Below, piece by piece: positions 1 through 9,687 of a DNA stretch of 64,000 nucleotides (within the stretch, counting starts at the first letter, position 1; each line of letters opens with the position of its first letter). The position numbers were made by a program, and so were the translations under genes. The stretch lies in assembly GCF_000213055.1 (NCBI RefSeq), contig NZ_CM001165.1:6312945-6376944 (forward strand). Reading direction: 5' to 3'. The notes below the pieces were generated by a model. The model saw nothing but the letters and a program-made list of their open reading frames with translations. It searched no databases and was not told where the DNA came from. The DNA comes from Streptomyces sp. Tu6071. Its GTDB lineage: Bacteria; Actinomycetota; Actinomycetes; Streptomycetales; Streptomycetaceae.

Positions 1-1
1 G

Positions 2-166
2 GCCCTCTCCGCCGCCGTCTGGGACGCCCGCGCCTGGCTGGGCAGGCCGGGCCTGGAGGAGGGCGCCCCGGCGGACCTCGTGGTGTACGAGAGCGACCCG
101 CGCGCCGACGTGCGGGTTCTGACGGCGCCTCGGCGCGTCGTGATGTCGGGGCGGGTGGTGGCGTAG
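2..166 (+). CDS. Amidohydrolase family protein, C-terminal end only
   Basis: This is the last 54 codons of a gene that begins before the window. The translated end runs through the motif GAPADLVVYESDPR and ends in MSGRVVA. That pattern is the usual C-terminal beta-strand block of imidazolonepropionase-like amidohydrolases, where a 'gaDLvvyd.dP' segment and a closing 'v..GrvV' strand follow the metal-binding barrel. The catalytic histidines are outside the window, so the substrate cannot be judged. The family assignment is from this short tail only. Confidence 0.6.
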   Translation, partial: ALSAAVWDARAWLGRPGLEEGAPADLVVYESDPRADVRVLTAPRRVVMSGRVVA

Positions 167-479
167 GGGGCGGCACGCGCGTCCCCCGGGGGCGTGTACA
201 GAGCCGTCGAGGGCGTGTGAGGAGCCGTCAGGGGCGCGCGAGAGGTCGTCGAGCGCCCCTCCTCGCGGGGGACGTACCGCTGTGACGTGGGCGAACGCGT
301 GCGCAGCGAAGCGATTCCTTTTTCGAACACCATGCCGGAAACCACCCTTTAGGGTGAACGTGCTGCGGTCTGTCGTTCTTTCACCCCCGTTCCGCGAGGA
401 TTCCCGCATCGAGGCCGCCGGCCCCCGTGTCCCCGGGACGCGCCGGCGGCTCCATGTCTCTTGTGGGGGTAACACCGCT
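167..479. other. Intergenic region with a hairpin ahead of the LAETG protein
   Basis: No convincing gene lies here. Around 196-255 there are degenerate short repeats built on 'gaGCCGTCg'. Positions 414-422 (GCCGCCGGC) and 442-450 (GCCGGCGGC) form a perfect 9-bp stem with a 19-base loop, ending 29 bases before the GTG start at 480. It could be a 5' UTR structure, but no known riboswitch motif was recognised. Confidence 0.4.
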
Positions 480-1520
480 GTGAACAGCACCACCTTCGGC
501 CTGCCCGTGCGCCGACTCGCCGCCGCCACCACGGCCGCGCTCCTCGTCGGCGCGCCCGCCGTGCTCACCGCCGCGGGCACCGCGCACGCCACCGAGGGCC
601 ACGGGGGGAAGTCCGGCGCCGTCGTCCTGCGCACCGGACTCGACGTCTCCCTCCTGCGGAAGACCGTCGACCTGCCGCTCAACGTCTCGCTCAACGAGGT
701 GAGCGCCCCAGGCGACGCCGACAAGACCGCGCTCACCGCCACACTCGACGGCGTCGACAAGGGCCGCCCCTTCCGCGTCCTCGACGCCCGCGTCGCCCAG
801 GCGAAGGCCACCGCCGACGGCCACAAGGCGGAGGGCGCGACCGAACTCGTCGGCGCCCGCGTCCACGTCCCCGGACTCCCGTTCCTCTCGCTCGTCGAGG
901 TCGAGAAGGTCACGTCGAAGGCCGTGTGCGAGGCGGGGCGGCACCCCGTCGCCGAGGCGAACGTCCTCGGGCACGTCAAGGTCCTCGGCAAGACCGTGAG
1001 CCTGTCCGCCGGAGGCACCACGCACGTCGAGGTCCCCGGCGTGGGCGAGGTCACCCTCGACCTCTCCCAGCGCACCACCACCGCCACCACGGCCGCCGCC
1101 GCCGCGCTGGAGCTGAAGGTCTCCGTCGACCCGCTCAAACTCGGCGTCGCCCAGGTCGAGGGCACCGTCACACTCGCCGGAGCCACCTGCGAGACTCCGA
1201 GGACGGACGGCGCCGGCCCCGGCACCCCGGCCTCCGAGCCGCCCGCCTCGGCCCCTGCCGACGACGACTCCGACGGCGCCGCGAGCCCGTCCCCGGCCGC
1301 GCCGGGCGGCGGCAAGGACGACGAGGGCGCGAAGAGCAACGGCGCCAAGGGCGCCGAGGTGACCACCGCCGCCGCGGGCTCCGACGACGGCGAGAACCTC
1401 GCCGAGACCGGCGGCAGCTCGACCACCCCCTACCTCGCGGGCGGCGCCGCCGTCCTCCTCGTGGGCGGCGCGGGCGCCGTCTGGTTCGCGCGCACCCGCC
1501 GCGCCGCGCGCGGCAACTGA
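480..1520 (+). CDS. LAETG-anchored secreted surface protein (SCO1860-like)
   Basis: This 346-residue protein has an N-terminal signal peptide: basic residues VRRL followed by an Ala-rich hydrophobic stretch ending near AHATEG. The central region is made of beta-rich blocks starting VVLRTGLDVSLL. A low-complexity Pro/Ser/Asp-rich spacer follows, and the C-terminus carries a sortase signal: LAETG, a hydrophobic segment and a basic tail (ARTRRAARGN). LAxTG signals are used by class E sortases in actinomycetes, so the protein should be covalently attached to the cell wall. The GTG at 480 was chosen because it places the signal peptide at the N-terminus and has a GGGGG run upstream; an in-frame extension to 282 would bury it. 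Its ligand is unknown. It lies beside cobC, convergent. Confidence 0.8.
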   Translation: MNSTTFGLPVRRLAAATTAALLVGAPAVLTAAGTAHATEGHGGKSGAVVLRTGLDVSLLRKTVDLPLNVSLNEVSAPGDADKTALTATLDGVDKGRPFRVLDARVAQAKATADGHKAEGATELVGARVHVPGLPFLSLVEVEKVTSKAVCEAGRHPVAEANVLGHVKVLGKTVSLSAGGTTHVEVPGVGEVTLDLSQRTTTATTAAAAALELKVSVDPLKLGVAQVEGTVTLAGATCETPRTDGAGPGTPASEPPASAPADDDSDGAASPSPAAPGGGKDDEGAKSNGAKGAEVTTAAAGSDDGENLAETGGSSTTPYLAGGAAVLLVGGAGAVWFARTRRAARGN

Positions 1521-1576
1521 CACCACGCGGGGGCGGGGCGGGCCGACCCACCGGCCCGCCCCGCCCCCGCGACACC

Positions 1577-3010
1577 TCAGCCCCCTGCCCCCGGCATTTC
1601 GGCCCCCACCACGCCCCGCACCGCCGCCAGGAACCGCTCGCTCGTCCCCCGGTCCCGCACCGCCACCCGCAGCCACTCGTCCCCGAGCCCCGGGAACGTG
1701 TCCCCGCGCCGCACCGCCCACCCCGCGCCGCGCAGCCGCTCCCGCACCCCGGCCGCGCCCGGCAGCCGCACCAATAGGAACGACGCCGACGCCGGACCCA
1801 CGACCCGCGCCTCCGGCAGCTCCGCGAGCCCCGCCGCGAGGAAGTCCCTGTCGCCCGCGAGGTCCCGCGCCGCCGCCTCCGCCTCCGCGAGCGCCCCGGG
1901 CGCCGAGCACGCCTCGGCCGCCACGAGCGCGGGCGTCGAGACCGGCCACAGCGGCTGCGCCCGCGCGAGCCGCGCGAGCGTCGCGGGCGCGCCGAGCACG
2001 TAGCCGATCCGCAGCCCCGCGAGCCCCCACGTCTTCGTGAGGCTCCGCAGGACGAGGAGCCCGGGGACGTCCGTGCGCGAGGCGAGCGACTCGCGCTCGC
2101 CCGGCACCGTGTCGACGAACGCCTCGTCCACGACGAGCGTCCGCCCGGGACGCGCGAGCGAGGCGATCACGTCCGCCGGGTGCAGCACCGACGTCGGGTT
2201 CGTCGGGTTCCCGAGCACCACGAGATCCGCCCCGGCGGGCACGAGCGCCGGATCGAGCCGGAAGCCGTCCTCCTCGCGCAGGAGCACCCGCTCCACCGCG
2301 TGCCCCGCCGCCCGCAGCGCCGCCTCCGGCTCCGTGAACTGCGGGTGCACGACGACGGGCCGCCGCACCGGCAGCGTCCGCGCCAGCAGCACGAACGCCT
2401 CCGCGGCGCCCGCCGTGAGCAGCACCCGCTCCGGCGCCAGCCCGTGCCGCGCCGCGACCGCCGCGCGCGCCGCCCGGTCGTCCGGGTACGCGGCGAGCGA
2501 GCCGAGCGCGTCCGCGAGCCGCTCCCGCAGCCACGCGGGCGGCGTCCCGGCGCGCACGTTCACCGCGAGATCGGTGAGCCCGGCCCCGCGCACCTCCGCG
2601 TCCCCGTGGTGGCGCAGCTCGTACGACGGCATGACACGTCCCTCCCGTGGGTCCTCCGCCACGGCGCACGTCGCCCGCGCGGACTTCTGTTTCGCCACGA
2701 GCAGCCGCCCGCGACCCCCCGCCTCCGCGAGCGCCGCCGCCTCCGCGACCGACCCGGTGCCGAGCGCGGCGCGCGGCGCGCGCGACGGACGGGGTACGGA
2801 GACCGCCGCCAGCTCGTGCGGCGCGTACGCCCGTACCGGCACGCCGAGCCGCGCCGCGAGCGCCACGACGGCGGGCGCCTCCGCGCGTCGGTCGACGGTC
2901 GCCACGGCACGTACGCGCGCGAGCGGCAGCCCGGCCGCGCCGAGCGCGCCCCGTACCAGCGCCTCGATCTCGGCGGCCGTCGCGCCCGTCGCCGCGCCGA
3001 CACCGACCAC
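1577..3010 (-). CDS. cobC: CbiG C-terminal domain fused to CobC-like PLP aminotransferase
   Basis: One uninterrupted frame encodes two parts. Residues 1-126 look like the C-terminal domain of CbiG/CobE (opening VVGVGAATGATAAEIEAL). Residues 127-477 are a fold-type I PLP enzyme of the CobC/HisC type, with GNPTNPTS, VVDEAF and the Schiff-base lysine in SLTKTWGLAG (K326). CobC enzymes act on L-threonine phosphate to supply the aminopropanol arm of cobalamin; the CbiG domain belongs to ring contraction. An ATG at 2632, at the start of the aminotransferase part, has a strong Shine-Dalgarno (GGGAGG, 8 bases upstream), so CobC may also be made separately. The GTG at 3010 was chosen as the fusion start because the domain begins there. 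The gene is divergent from the ZIP transporter, 51 bp away. Confidence 0.75.
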   Translation of the reverse strand: MVGVGAATGATAAEIEALVRGALGAAGLPLARVRAVATVDRRAEAPAVVALAARLGVPVRAYAPHELAAVSVPRPSRAPRAALGTGSVAEAAALAEAGGRGRLLVAKQKSARATCAVAEDPREGRVMPSYELRHHGDAEVRGAGLTDLAVNVRAGTPPAWLRERLADALGSLAAYPDDRAARAAVAARHGLAPERVLLTAGAAEAFVLLARTLPVRRPVVVHPQFTEPEAALRAAGHAVERVLLREEDGFRLDPALVPAGADLVVLGNPTNPTSVLHPADVIASLARPGRTLVVDEAFVDTVPGERESLASRTDVPGLLVLRSLTKTWGLAGLRIGYVLGAPATLARLARAQPLWPVSTPALVAAEACSAPGALAEAEAAARDLAGDRDFLAAGLAELPEARVVGPASASFLLVRLPGAAGVRERLRGAGWAVRRGDTFPGLGDEWLRVAVRDRGTSERFLAAVRGVVGAEMPGAGG

Positions 3011-3061
3011 GAGGGACGAGGTGCGGCGGGGCGCGCCGTCCGCTAGCAAGGAGGCATGGTC

Positions 3062-3784
3062 GTGCTCGTGGCCCTCGGCTCCTTCGTGATGACGCTGGTC
3101 GGCGGCTGGGCCGCGCACCACGTCACCGACCGGCGCCACCTCGTCCTGGGCTTCGCGGGCGGGCTCATGCTCGGCGTCGTCGGGCTGGACCTGCTGCCCG
3201 AGGCCGTCGAGGGGGCGGGGCGCAAGGTGTGGGGCGTGCCCGCCGCGCTGCTCCTCTTCGTCGCGGGCTTCCTCACCGCGCACGTCGTCGAACGCCTCCT
3301 CGCGCTGCGCCGCGCCGCCCACGGGGCGAAGAACCCCGAGCAGGTCCCGCAGGTCGGCATCGGCGCCGCCGCCGCGATGGTCGGGCACAGCGTCGCCGAC
3401 GGCATCGCGATCGGCGCCTCGTTCCAGGTCGGCGAGGCGATCGGCTTCACCGTCGCGCTCGCCGTCATCAGCCACGACTTCGCGGACGGCTTCAACACGT
3501 ACACGCTCACGCGCGCCACGGGCAACGCCCGCCGCAAGGCGTTCGCGATGCTCGGCGCCGACGCCGTCGCCCCTGTCGCGGGCGCCGCGTCGACGCTCCT
3601 GTTCACCATTCCGGGCGAAGCGCTCGCCTGCTACCTCGGCTTCTTCGGCGGCGTCCTCCTCTACATCGCCGCCGCCGAGATCCTGCCCGAGGCCAGCCAC
3701 AGCCACCCGGCCCGCTCCACCCTCCTGTGCACGGTCGCGGGCGTGGCCCTGATGTGGCTCGTGATCGGCTTCGCGGGGGAGTAG
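3062..3784 (+). CDS. ZIP family metal transporter
   Basis: A membrane protein of about 240 residues with roughly eight hydrophobic segments. It carries the ZIP-family metal-binding signatures HSVADGIAIG and HDFADG in the middle helices, and a later EILPEASH segment. ZIP proteins import divalent metals such as zinc, iron or cobalt; specificity cannot be read from the sequence. The perfect AAGGAGG at 3048-3054 is only one base from an in-frame ATG at 3056 but seven bases from GTG 3062, so GTG 3062 is the likelier start. The gene sits inside the cobalamin locus on the opposite strand, between cobC and cobB, and its stop is 11 bp from the cobB stop. A role in cobalt supply is an inference from position only. 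Confidence 0.8.
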   Translation: MLVALGSFVMTLVGGWAAHHVTDRRHLVLGFAGGLMLGVVGLDLLPEAVEGAGRKVWGVPAALLLFVAGFLTAHVVERLLALRRAAHGAKNPEQVPQVGIGAAAAMVGHSVADGIAIGASFQVGEAIGFTVALAVISHDFADGFNTYTLTRATGNARRKAFAMLGADAVAPVAGAASTLLFTIPGEALACYLGFFGGVLLYIAAAEILPEASHSHPARSTLLCTVAGVALMWLVIGFAGE

Positions 3785-3795
3785 CGGGGCCCCGC

Positions 3796-5196
3796 TCACC
3801 CCGTCACCCGTCCCGCCCCCGCCGCCCGCGCCACGAACCGTGCCGCCGCCTCGGGGAGGCCCGCCGGGTGGGTGTGCAGGTAGCTGGCGTGGATCTCGGC
3901 CCGGACGAAGCCCTCCAGGCGGGCGCGCGGCTGCCGCAGCCCCCACGCCGGGGCCGGGCCCGCGCCCGGCTCGATCACCGTGCGGTGGAACTCGTGCCCC
4001 CGCGTCCGCGTCCCCGCGGCGGCCACCGCGCTGTCGCCGACCGCGACCGCCTCGCGGTATCCGAGCGTCAGGCGCTCCGTCATGCGCGCGTCCGCGTCGA
4101 GCACGCCGCACATCGGCGCCCCGTCGAGCGAGCGCGCCAGGTAGAGCAGCCCCGCGCACTCCGCCCACACCGGCCCGCCCGCCCGCGCGAGGCCCGCGAC
4201 GGCCGCGCGCAGCGGCGCGTTGGCGGCCAGCTCGGGCGCGTACACCTCGGGAAAGCCCCCGCCGACGACGAAGGCGCGCGTCCCCTCGGGCAGTTCCTCG
4301 GCGCGCAGCGGGTCCACGCTCACGACCTCCGCGCCCGCCGCCGTCAGCGCCTCGGTCTGCTCCGCGTACGAGAACGTGAACGCGGGCCCGCCCGCGACCG
4401 CCACGACGGGCCGCCCGCCGTCCGGCACCGGGGCGAGCGGCGGCTGCCAGGGCACCGCGCTCCGCGTCGCCGCGGAGTGCGCGAGGCGGAGCAGCGCGGG
4501 CAGGTCGCAGCCCTCCCGTACGTGCGCGGCGAGCGCGGCGACCGCGTCGACCGCCTCCGCGCGCCGCTCGGCCGCCGGGACGAGTCCGAGGTGCCGCGAG
4601 GGCGTGAACAGCTCCTTCGTCCGGCGCAGTACTCCGAGCACGGGCACCCCCGCCTCGTCGAGCGCGGCCCGCAGCAACTCCTCGTGCCGGTCGGAGCCGA
4701 CCTTGTTGAGGATCACCCCGCCGATCCGCACCTCCGGGTCGAAGGAGGCGAAGCCGTGCACGAGGGCCGCGACCGAGCGCGACTGCGCCGAGGCGTCCAC
4801 GACGAGCACGACGGGCGCCCCGAGCACCTTCGCGACCTGCGCGGTCGACGCCAGCTCGCCCTGCCCCGCGGCGCCGTCGTACAGCCCCATGACGCCTTCG
4901 ACGACGGCGAGGTCGGCGTCGCGCGCGCCGTGCGCGAAGAGCGGCACGAGCGCGTCGGTGCCGCACAGGTAGGCGTCGAGGTTGCGGCCGGGCCGCCCCG
5001 TCGCGAGCGCGTGGTACCCCGGGTCGATGTAGTCCGGCCCGACCTTGTGCGGCGACACGGAGAGCCCGGCGGCGCGGAAGGCGGCCATGAGCCCGGTCGC
5101 GACGGTCGTCTTGCCACTGTTCGAGGAGGGCGCGGCGACGACGAGCCGGGGCGGCAGGGGCAGGGGCAGGGGCGCGGGGCTGGGTTGTGCGGTCAT
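3796..5196 (-). CDS. cobB: Cobyrinic/hydrogenobyrinic acid a,c-diamide synthase
   Basis: This 466-residue protein matches CobB/CbiA. An N-terminal P-loop-like segment (SSNSGKTT, near residue 24) and the APTB/dethiobiotin-synthetase-type core (HKVGPDYIDPGYH) bind ATP and substrate. The C-terminal class I glutamine amidotransferase domain has the nucleophile in AECAGLLYL (C347). It amidates the a and c side chains of the corrin ring using glutamine and ATP in the cytoplasm. It is the last gene of the minus-strand cob run and lies 164 bp after cobO. The upstream Shine-Dalgarno is weak (GAAAG). Confidence 0.93.
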   Translation of the reverse strand: MTAQPSPAPLPLPLPPRLVVAAPSSNSGKTTVATGLMAAFRAAGLSVSPHKVGPDYIDPGYHALATGRPGRNLDAYLCGTDALVPLFAHGARDADLAVVEGVMGLYDGAAGQGELASTAQVAKVLGAPVVLVVDASAQSRSVAALVHGFASFDPEVRIGGVILNKVGSDRHEELLRAALDEAGVPVLGVLRRTKELFTPSRHLGLVPAAERRAEAVDAVAALAAHVREGCDLPALLRLAHSAATRSAVPWQPPLAPVPDGGRPVVAVAGGPAFTFSYAEQTEALTAAGAEVVSVDPLRAEELPEGTRAFVVGGGFPEVYAPELAANAPLRAAVAGLARAGGPVWAECAGLLYLARSLDGAPMCGVLDADARMTERLTLGYREAVAVGDSAVAAAGTRTRGHEFHRTVIEPGAGPAPAWGLRQPRARLEGFVRAEIHASYLHTHPAGLPEAAARFVARAAGAGRVTG

Positions 5197-5360
5197 CGTG
5201 TGCTGCTTTCAGGGCCCGGGAGCTGCGGCCCGGGAGGGCGGATCGGTGGTACGGGACGGGGCGGCGCGGCCTCGCGGCCACCGGGGAGCGCGGGGCGGCG
5301 GGGCCGGGCGACCGGCCCCGCGTCACGCCTCGCGGCCCCCGCCCCGCCCCTGCGGGAGCG

Positions 5361-5960
5361 TCACCACTCGATGCCCCGCTGCCCCTTCTGCCCCGCGTCC
5401 ATCGGGTGCTTGACCTTCGTCATCTCGGTCACGAGGTCCGCCGCGTCGATCAGCTCACGCGGCGCGTTGCGCCCCGTGACGACGACGTGCTGGTTGCCGG
5501 GGCGGGTACGCAGGGTCTCGACGACCTCGGCGGTGTCGATCCAGCCCCAGTGCAGCGGGTAGGCGAACTCGTCGAGGACGTACAGCTTGTACGTCTCGGC
5601 GGCCAGGTCCCGCTTGACCTGTTCCCAGCCCTCGCGGGCCTTGTCCTCGTTGGAGTCCTGGCCGTCGCGCTGGACCCAGGACCAGCCCTCGCCCATCTTG
5701 TGCCAGGCGACCGTGCCGCCCTCGCCCGAGGTCCCGAGCACGCGCAGCGCGTTCTCCTCGCCGACCTTCCACTTCGCCGACTTGACGAACTGGAACACCC
5801 CGATCGGCCACCCCTGGTTCCAGGCCCGCAGCGCGAGCCCGAAGGCGGCCGTCGACTTGCCCTTGCCCGGTCCCGTGTGGACCGCGAGGAGCGGCCTGTT
5901 GCGCCGCTGGCGTGTCGTCATCCCGTCGTCCGGCACGACGGCCGGCTGTCCCTGCGGCAT
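5361..5960 (-). CDS. cobO: Cob(I)yrinic acid a,c-diamide adenosyltransferase
   Basis: The 199-residue protein is of the CobA/CobO/BtuR type. It has the unusual P-loop GPGKGKS at residues 30-36, the YVLDEF segment, and the GRNAPRELI block near the C-terminus. It transfers the adenosyl group of ATP to Co(I) corrinoids. The ATG overlaps the stop of the chelatase gene as TAATG and has GGGAGG about 8-9 bases upstream, so translation of the two is probably coupled. This start is supported by that arrangement; a second in-frame Met lies at residue 14. Confidence 0.93.
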   Translation of the reverse strand: MPQGQPAVVPDDGMTTRQRRNRPLLAVHTGPGKGKSTAAFGLALRAWNQGWPIGVFQFVKSAKWKVGEENALRVLGTSGEGGTVAWHKMGEGWSWVQRDGQDSNEDKAREGWEQVKRDLAAETYKLYVLDEFAYPLHWGWIDTAEVVETLRTRPGNQHVVVTGRNAPRELIDAADLVTEMTKVKHPMDAGQKGQRGIEW

Positions 5961-8083
5961 TACGCCGCCCTCCCTGTTGTCGAGCCCTGTCCGCCCCGTA
6001 CGTCCTTCACGAGCCCCGCGAGCGCGTCCGCGCGCAGCTCGTCCAGCGTCACCGCGCTCCCCCCGAGCCGCCCCGCGAGATCGGCAGCGAGCCCGAGCCG
6101 CACGGGCCCCGTCTCGCAGTCCACGACGACCGAGGCCGTCCCGTCCGCCGCGAGCAGCCCGGCCGCGCGCCGCGCGAGCGGCAGCGGCTCGGGACCGCCC
6201 GTCGCCCGCCCGTCCGTCACGACGACGAGCAGCGCGCGCCGCGCCGGATCGCGCAGCCGCTCGATCCGCAGCACGTCGCGCGCCTTCAGCAGGCCCGCCG
6301 CGAGCGGCGTCCGGCCCCCGGTCGGCAGGGATTCGAGCCGGGCCGCCGCCGTGTCCACCGACGACGTGGGCGGCAGCGCGAGACCCGCCTCGCGCCCCCG
6401 GAACGTCACGAGCCCCACCTTGTCGCGCCGCTGATAGGCGTCGAGGAGCAGCGAGAGCACCGCGCCCTTGACCACGCCCATCCGCTGCCGCGCCGCCATC
6501 GACCCGGAGGCGTCCACGACGAAGAGCACGAGATTGCCCTCGCGCCCCTCCCTGCTCGCGAGCCGCAAATCGTCCTTGCGCACCAGGAGCCCGGCGCCGG
6601 TGCGCCCGCGCGCCTTCTGGTACGGGGCGGCGGCGCGGACCGTCGCGGCGAGGTGCAGCGAGCCGAGCGCGCCCCCGCGCGGGCGGTACGAGCCCGTCGT
6701 CCTGCCGTGCGCGGTCCGCGCCCGCGACCGCCGCCCGGCGGCGCCCTCACCGAGCCCGGGAACGGTCAGCTTCTTCGTGCGGAAGGGGGCGGAGGCGGAG
6801 GCGGCGGGCTGCTCAGCGGCGCCCGCGCGGCCTTTTCCCTCGGCGTCCGAGGGGGCGGAGGCGTCCGAGGGGGCCGGGGCGTCGGCGTCCGGGGCGTCCG
6901 CGGGGCCGGTGGGCGCGTCGCCGGGCGCGTCCGAGGAACCGCCGTCCTCACCCCGGTCGGTGCGGTCCTCCGGATCCCCGCCCTGCGGCGGGACATCGCC
7001 CCCGCCGCCGGGCCCGTCCGGGCCGTCCCCGTCGCCGGGGCCCTCCGGCTCCTCCTCGGGCCCGGCGTTCTCGTCGAGCACCTCGTCGAGCTTGTCCTCG
7101 TCGAGCCCGGGGGCGTCGAAGGGGTTGCGGCGCCCCCGGTGCGGCAGGGCGAGGAGCGCGGCCTGCCGCACGTCCTCGGCGAGCACGCTCTCGCGCCCGG
7201 CCCAGGCGGCGAGGGCCGTCGCGGTACGGGCCATGACGAGGTCGGCGCGCATCCCGTCCACCTCGAAGGCGGCGCACGTCGCGGCGATCTGCCGCAGCGC
7301 GGTGTCCCCGAGGACGACGCGGGGCAGCAGCGCGCGGGCCTCGGCGATCCGGCTGCGCAGCGCCGCCTCGTCCCCGGCGAAGCGCGCGGCGAAGGCGGCG
7401 GGGTCGTCCTCGTACGCCATCCGGCGCCGTACGACCTCGACGCGCTCGTCGGTCTCGCGCGAGGCGGCGACCTCGACGGTGAGCCCGAAGCGGTCGAGGA
7501 GCTGCGGGCGCAGCTCGCCCTCCTCGGGGTTCATCGTCCCGACGAGCAGGAACCGCGCGGCGTGCCGCACGGAGACGCCCTCGCGCTCCACGGAGGAGAC
7601 ACCCATGGCGGCGGCGTCGAGCAGGAGGTCCACGAGGTGGTCGCCGAGAAGGTTGACCTCGTCGACGTAGAGGATGCCGCGGTGCGCGGCGGCGAGCAGT
7701 CCCGGCTCGAACGCCTTGACGCCCTCGGCGAGCGCCCGCTCGATGTCGAGCGCGCCAACGAGCCGGTCCTCGGAGGCCCCCACGGGCAGCTCGACCATCC
7801 GCGCGGGGCGCCGCGACTCCGCCTGGGCGGGAGCGTGCGGCCCGTCGGGGCAGCGCGGATCGGGAGCGGCCGGATCGCACGAGAACCGGCACCCCGCCAC
7901 GACGTCGGCCTCGGGCAGCAGCGCGGTGAGCGCCCGCACGGCGGTGGACTTGGCCGTCCCCTTCTCGCCGCGCACGAGCACCCCGCCGACGCGGGCGGAG
8001 ACGGCGTTGAGGAGGAGGGCGAGCCGGAGATCGTCCTGCCCGACGAGGGCGGTGAAGGGGTAGGGATGGTCGGCGGTGGTCAT
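5960..8083 (-). CDS. Fused ChlI/ChlD-type chelatase subunit, putative cobaltochelatase component
   Basis: A 707-residue fusion. The N-terminal half is an AAA+ ATPase of the magnesium/cobalt chelatase I type, with Walker A GEKGTAKS (residues 39-46) and [11 protein letters not shown] long acidic, Pro/Gly/Asp-rich linker of about 130 residues (roughly 360-500) follows. The C-terminal half is a von Willebrand A domain with the MIDAS motif DASGS. Such fused I/D subunits power metal insertion by a large CobN/BchH-like subunit, which is not in this window. Position between cobQ and cobO argues for cobalt insertion in aerobic cobalamin synthesis. ATG 8083 has AAGGAAG 8 bases upstream. Confidence 0.85.
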   Translation of the reverse strand: MTTADHPYPFTALVGQDDLRLALLLNAVSARVGGVLVRGEKGTAKSTAVRALTALLPEADVVAGCRFSCDPAAPDPRCPDGPHAPAQAESRRPARMVELPVGASEDRLVGALDIERALAEGVKAFEPGLLAAAHRGILYVDEVNLLGDHLVDLLLDAAAMGVSSVEREGVSVRHAARFLLVGTMNPEEGELRPQLLDRFGLTVEVAASRETDERVEVVRRRMAYEDDPAAFAARFAGDEAALRSRIAEARALLPRVVLGDTALRQIAATCAAFEVDGMRADLVMARTATALAAWAGRESVLAEDVRQAALLALPHRGRRNPFDAPGLDEDKLDEVLDENAGPEEEPEGPGDGDGPDGPGGGGDVPPQGGDPEDRTDRGEDGGSSDAPGDAPTGPADAPDADAPAPSDASAPSDAEGKGRAGAAEQPAASASAPFRTKKLTVPGLGEGAAGRRSRARTAHGRTTGSYRPRGGALGSLHLAATVRAAAPYQKARGRTGAGLLVRKDDLRLASREGREGNLVLFVVDASGSMAARQRMGVVKGAVLSLLLDAYQRRDKVGLVTFRGREAGLALPPTSSVDTAAARLESLPTGGRTPLAAGLLKARDVLRIERLRDPARRALLVVVTDGRATGGPEPLPLARRAAGLLAADGTASVVVDCETGPVRLGLAADLAGRLGGSAVTLDELRADALAGLVKDVRGGQGSTTGRAA

Positions 8084-8172
8084 GCGGGGGTCTTCCTTTC
8101 GTGAGGATTGCGGCACGGCCCGGGCACGCGTGATCGCGCCCTTCGGGCAGGTGGGGAGCGGGCCCCGCGGGG

Positions 8173-9687
8173 TCACCCCGGTGCTCCCGGCGGCACGAAG
8201 GGCAGTCCCGGCGGAGCCCCCCGCTCGATCAGTCGCAGCAGCGCACGCGTGTCGGCGTGCTCCTCGATCAGATCCGCGAGCGCCTCCAGCTGCTCCTCCC
8301 GCAGGGCCCCGAACTCCGTGTCCGGCGCCGGTACGAACCTCCGCCCCGCCTGCGCGGCGACCCTCCGCAGGAAGGCCCGCCGGAAGCCGTCGCTCTCCAG
8401 CGACCCGTGCCAGTGCGTCCCCCACACCGATCCGACCCGGCACCCGTCGAGGAACGGCTCGTCGCCGCCCCTCACCTCCGCGACCCCGTGGTGGATCTCG
8501 TAGCCGTCCACGGCCTCCCCGAGCGCGGTCCCCGAGGGCCGGGCGAGCGTCTTCCCGCGCGCGAACCGCACCCGTACCGGCAGCAGCCCGAGCCCCGCCA
8601 CGGTCCCGGCCCGCGACTCGACCTCGTCCTCGATCAGCTCGCCGAGCAACTGGAAGCCGCCGCAGATCCCGAGCACGGGCCGCCCCTCGGCCGCCCGCCG
8701 GGCGAGCGCGTCCGCGAGCCCCCGCTCGCGCAGCCACTCCAGCGCCCGCACCGTCCCCCGCGTCCCCGGCACCACCACGAGGTCCGCGTCCACGAGGTCC
8801 GCCGCCCGGTCCACGAACCGCACGACGACGCCCGGTTCGGCAGCGAGCGCGTCCACGTCGGTGAAGTTCGACATGAGCGGCACGGCGCACACGGCGACCC
8901 GCAGCACCTCTTCCCCGAACGGCTCCGCGAGCCGCGACTCGCGCACCGCGCCGCGCAGGGAGACGGCCATGCCGTCCTCCTCGTCGATGCCGAGCCCCGG
9001 CCGGAACGGCAGCACCCCGAAGGTGTCCCGCCCCGTCAGGTCCCGCAGCATCCGCAGGCCCGGTTCGAGCAGCGAGACATCGCCTCGGAACTTGTTGACG
9101 AGGTACCCCGCGACGAGCGCCTGGTCCTCCGCCGAGAGCAGCGCCGTCGTCCCGAAGAACGAGGCGAAGACACCGCCCCTGTCGATGTCCCCGACCACCA
9201 CGACCGGCAGTCGGGCCGCCCGCGCGATCCCCATGTTGACGAGGTCGGTACGGCGCAGGTTGATCTCCGCCGGGCTCCCCGCGCCCTCGCAGATCACCGC
9301 GTCGTACGTGCGCCGCAGCTCCGCGAGGCAGTCCACGACCGTCCCGAACAGCTCCGCCTGCTTCCCCCCGTGGTAGCCGCGCGCGCTCAGCTCGCCGAGC
9401 GGCTTCCCGAGGAGCACGACCTGGCTCGACCGCTCCCCGCCCGGCTTGAGCAGCACCGGGTTCATGAGCGCGCTCGGCTCGACGCGCGCGGCCTGCGCCT
9501 GCATCGCCTGCGCGCGGCCGATCTCGGCGCCTTCGCGCGTGACGAAGGAGTTGAGGGACATGTTCTGCCCCTTGAACGGCGCGACGCTCACCCCCCGCCG
9601 CACGAGCCACCGGCAGATCCCGGCCGTCACGACGCTCTTGCCCGCGTCCGAGGTCGTCCCGGCGACGAGCAGCCCGCCCCCGGTCAC
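8173..9687 (-). CDS. cobQ: Cobyric acid synthase
   Basis: The 504-residue protein fits CobQ/CbiP in length and order: ATP-binding loop GTTSDAGKS near residue 10, core motif [10 protein letters not shown], and a C-terminal triad-type amidotransferase domain with nucleophile C342 in [10 protein letters not shown] and a late EIHHG histidine block. It amidates side chains b, d, e and g of adenosylcobyrinic acid diamide. The GTG start at 9687 overlaps the cbiB stop (GTGA), which indicates coupled translation. An 89-bp gap separates it from the chelatase gene. Confidence 0.94.
   Translation of the reverse strand: MTGGGLLVAGTTSDAGKSVVTAGICRWLVRRGVSVAPFKGQNMSLNSFVTREGAEIGRAQAMQAQAARVEPSALMNPVLLKPGGERSSQVVLLGKPLGELSARGYHGGKQAELFGTVVDCLAELRRTYDAVICEGAGSPAEINLRRTDLVNMGIARAARLPVVVVGDIDRGGVFASFFGTTALLSAEDQALVAGYLVNKFRGDVSLLEPGLRMLRDLTGRDTFGVLPFRPGLGIDEEDGMAVSLRGAVRESRLAEPFGEEVLRVAVCAVPLMSNFTDVDALAAEPGVVVRFVDRAADLVDADLVVVPGTRGTVRALEWLRERGLADALARRAAEGRPVLGICGGFQLLGELIEDEVESRAGTVAGLGLLPVRVRFARGKTLARPSGTALGEAVDGYEIHHGVAEVRGGDEPFLDGCRVGSVWGTHWHGSLESDGFRRAFLRRVAAQAGRRFVPAPDTEFGALREEQLEALADLIEEHADTRALLRLIERGAPPGLPFVPPGAPG

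Noticed and set aside
2647..5562. Very long open frame on the plus strand across the cobB region
   Set aside because: It mirrors minus-strand cobB/cobO codons; extreme GC bias keeps antisense frames open. Its product is Arg/Pro-rich without motifs.
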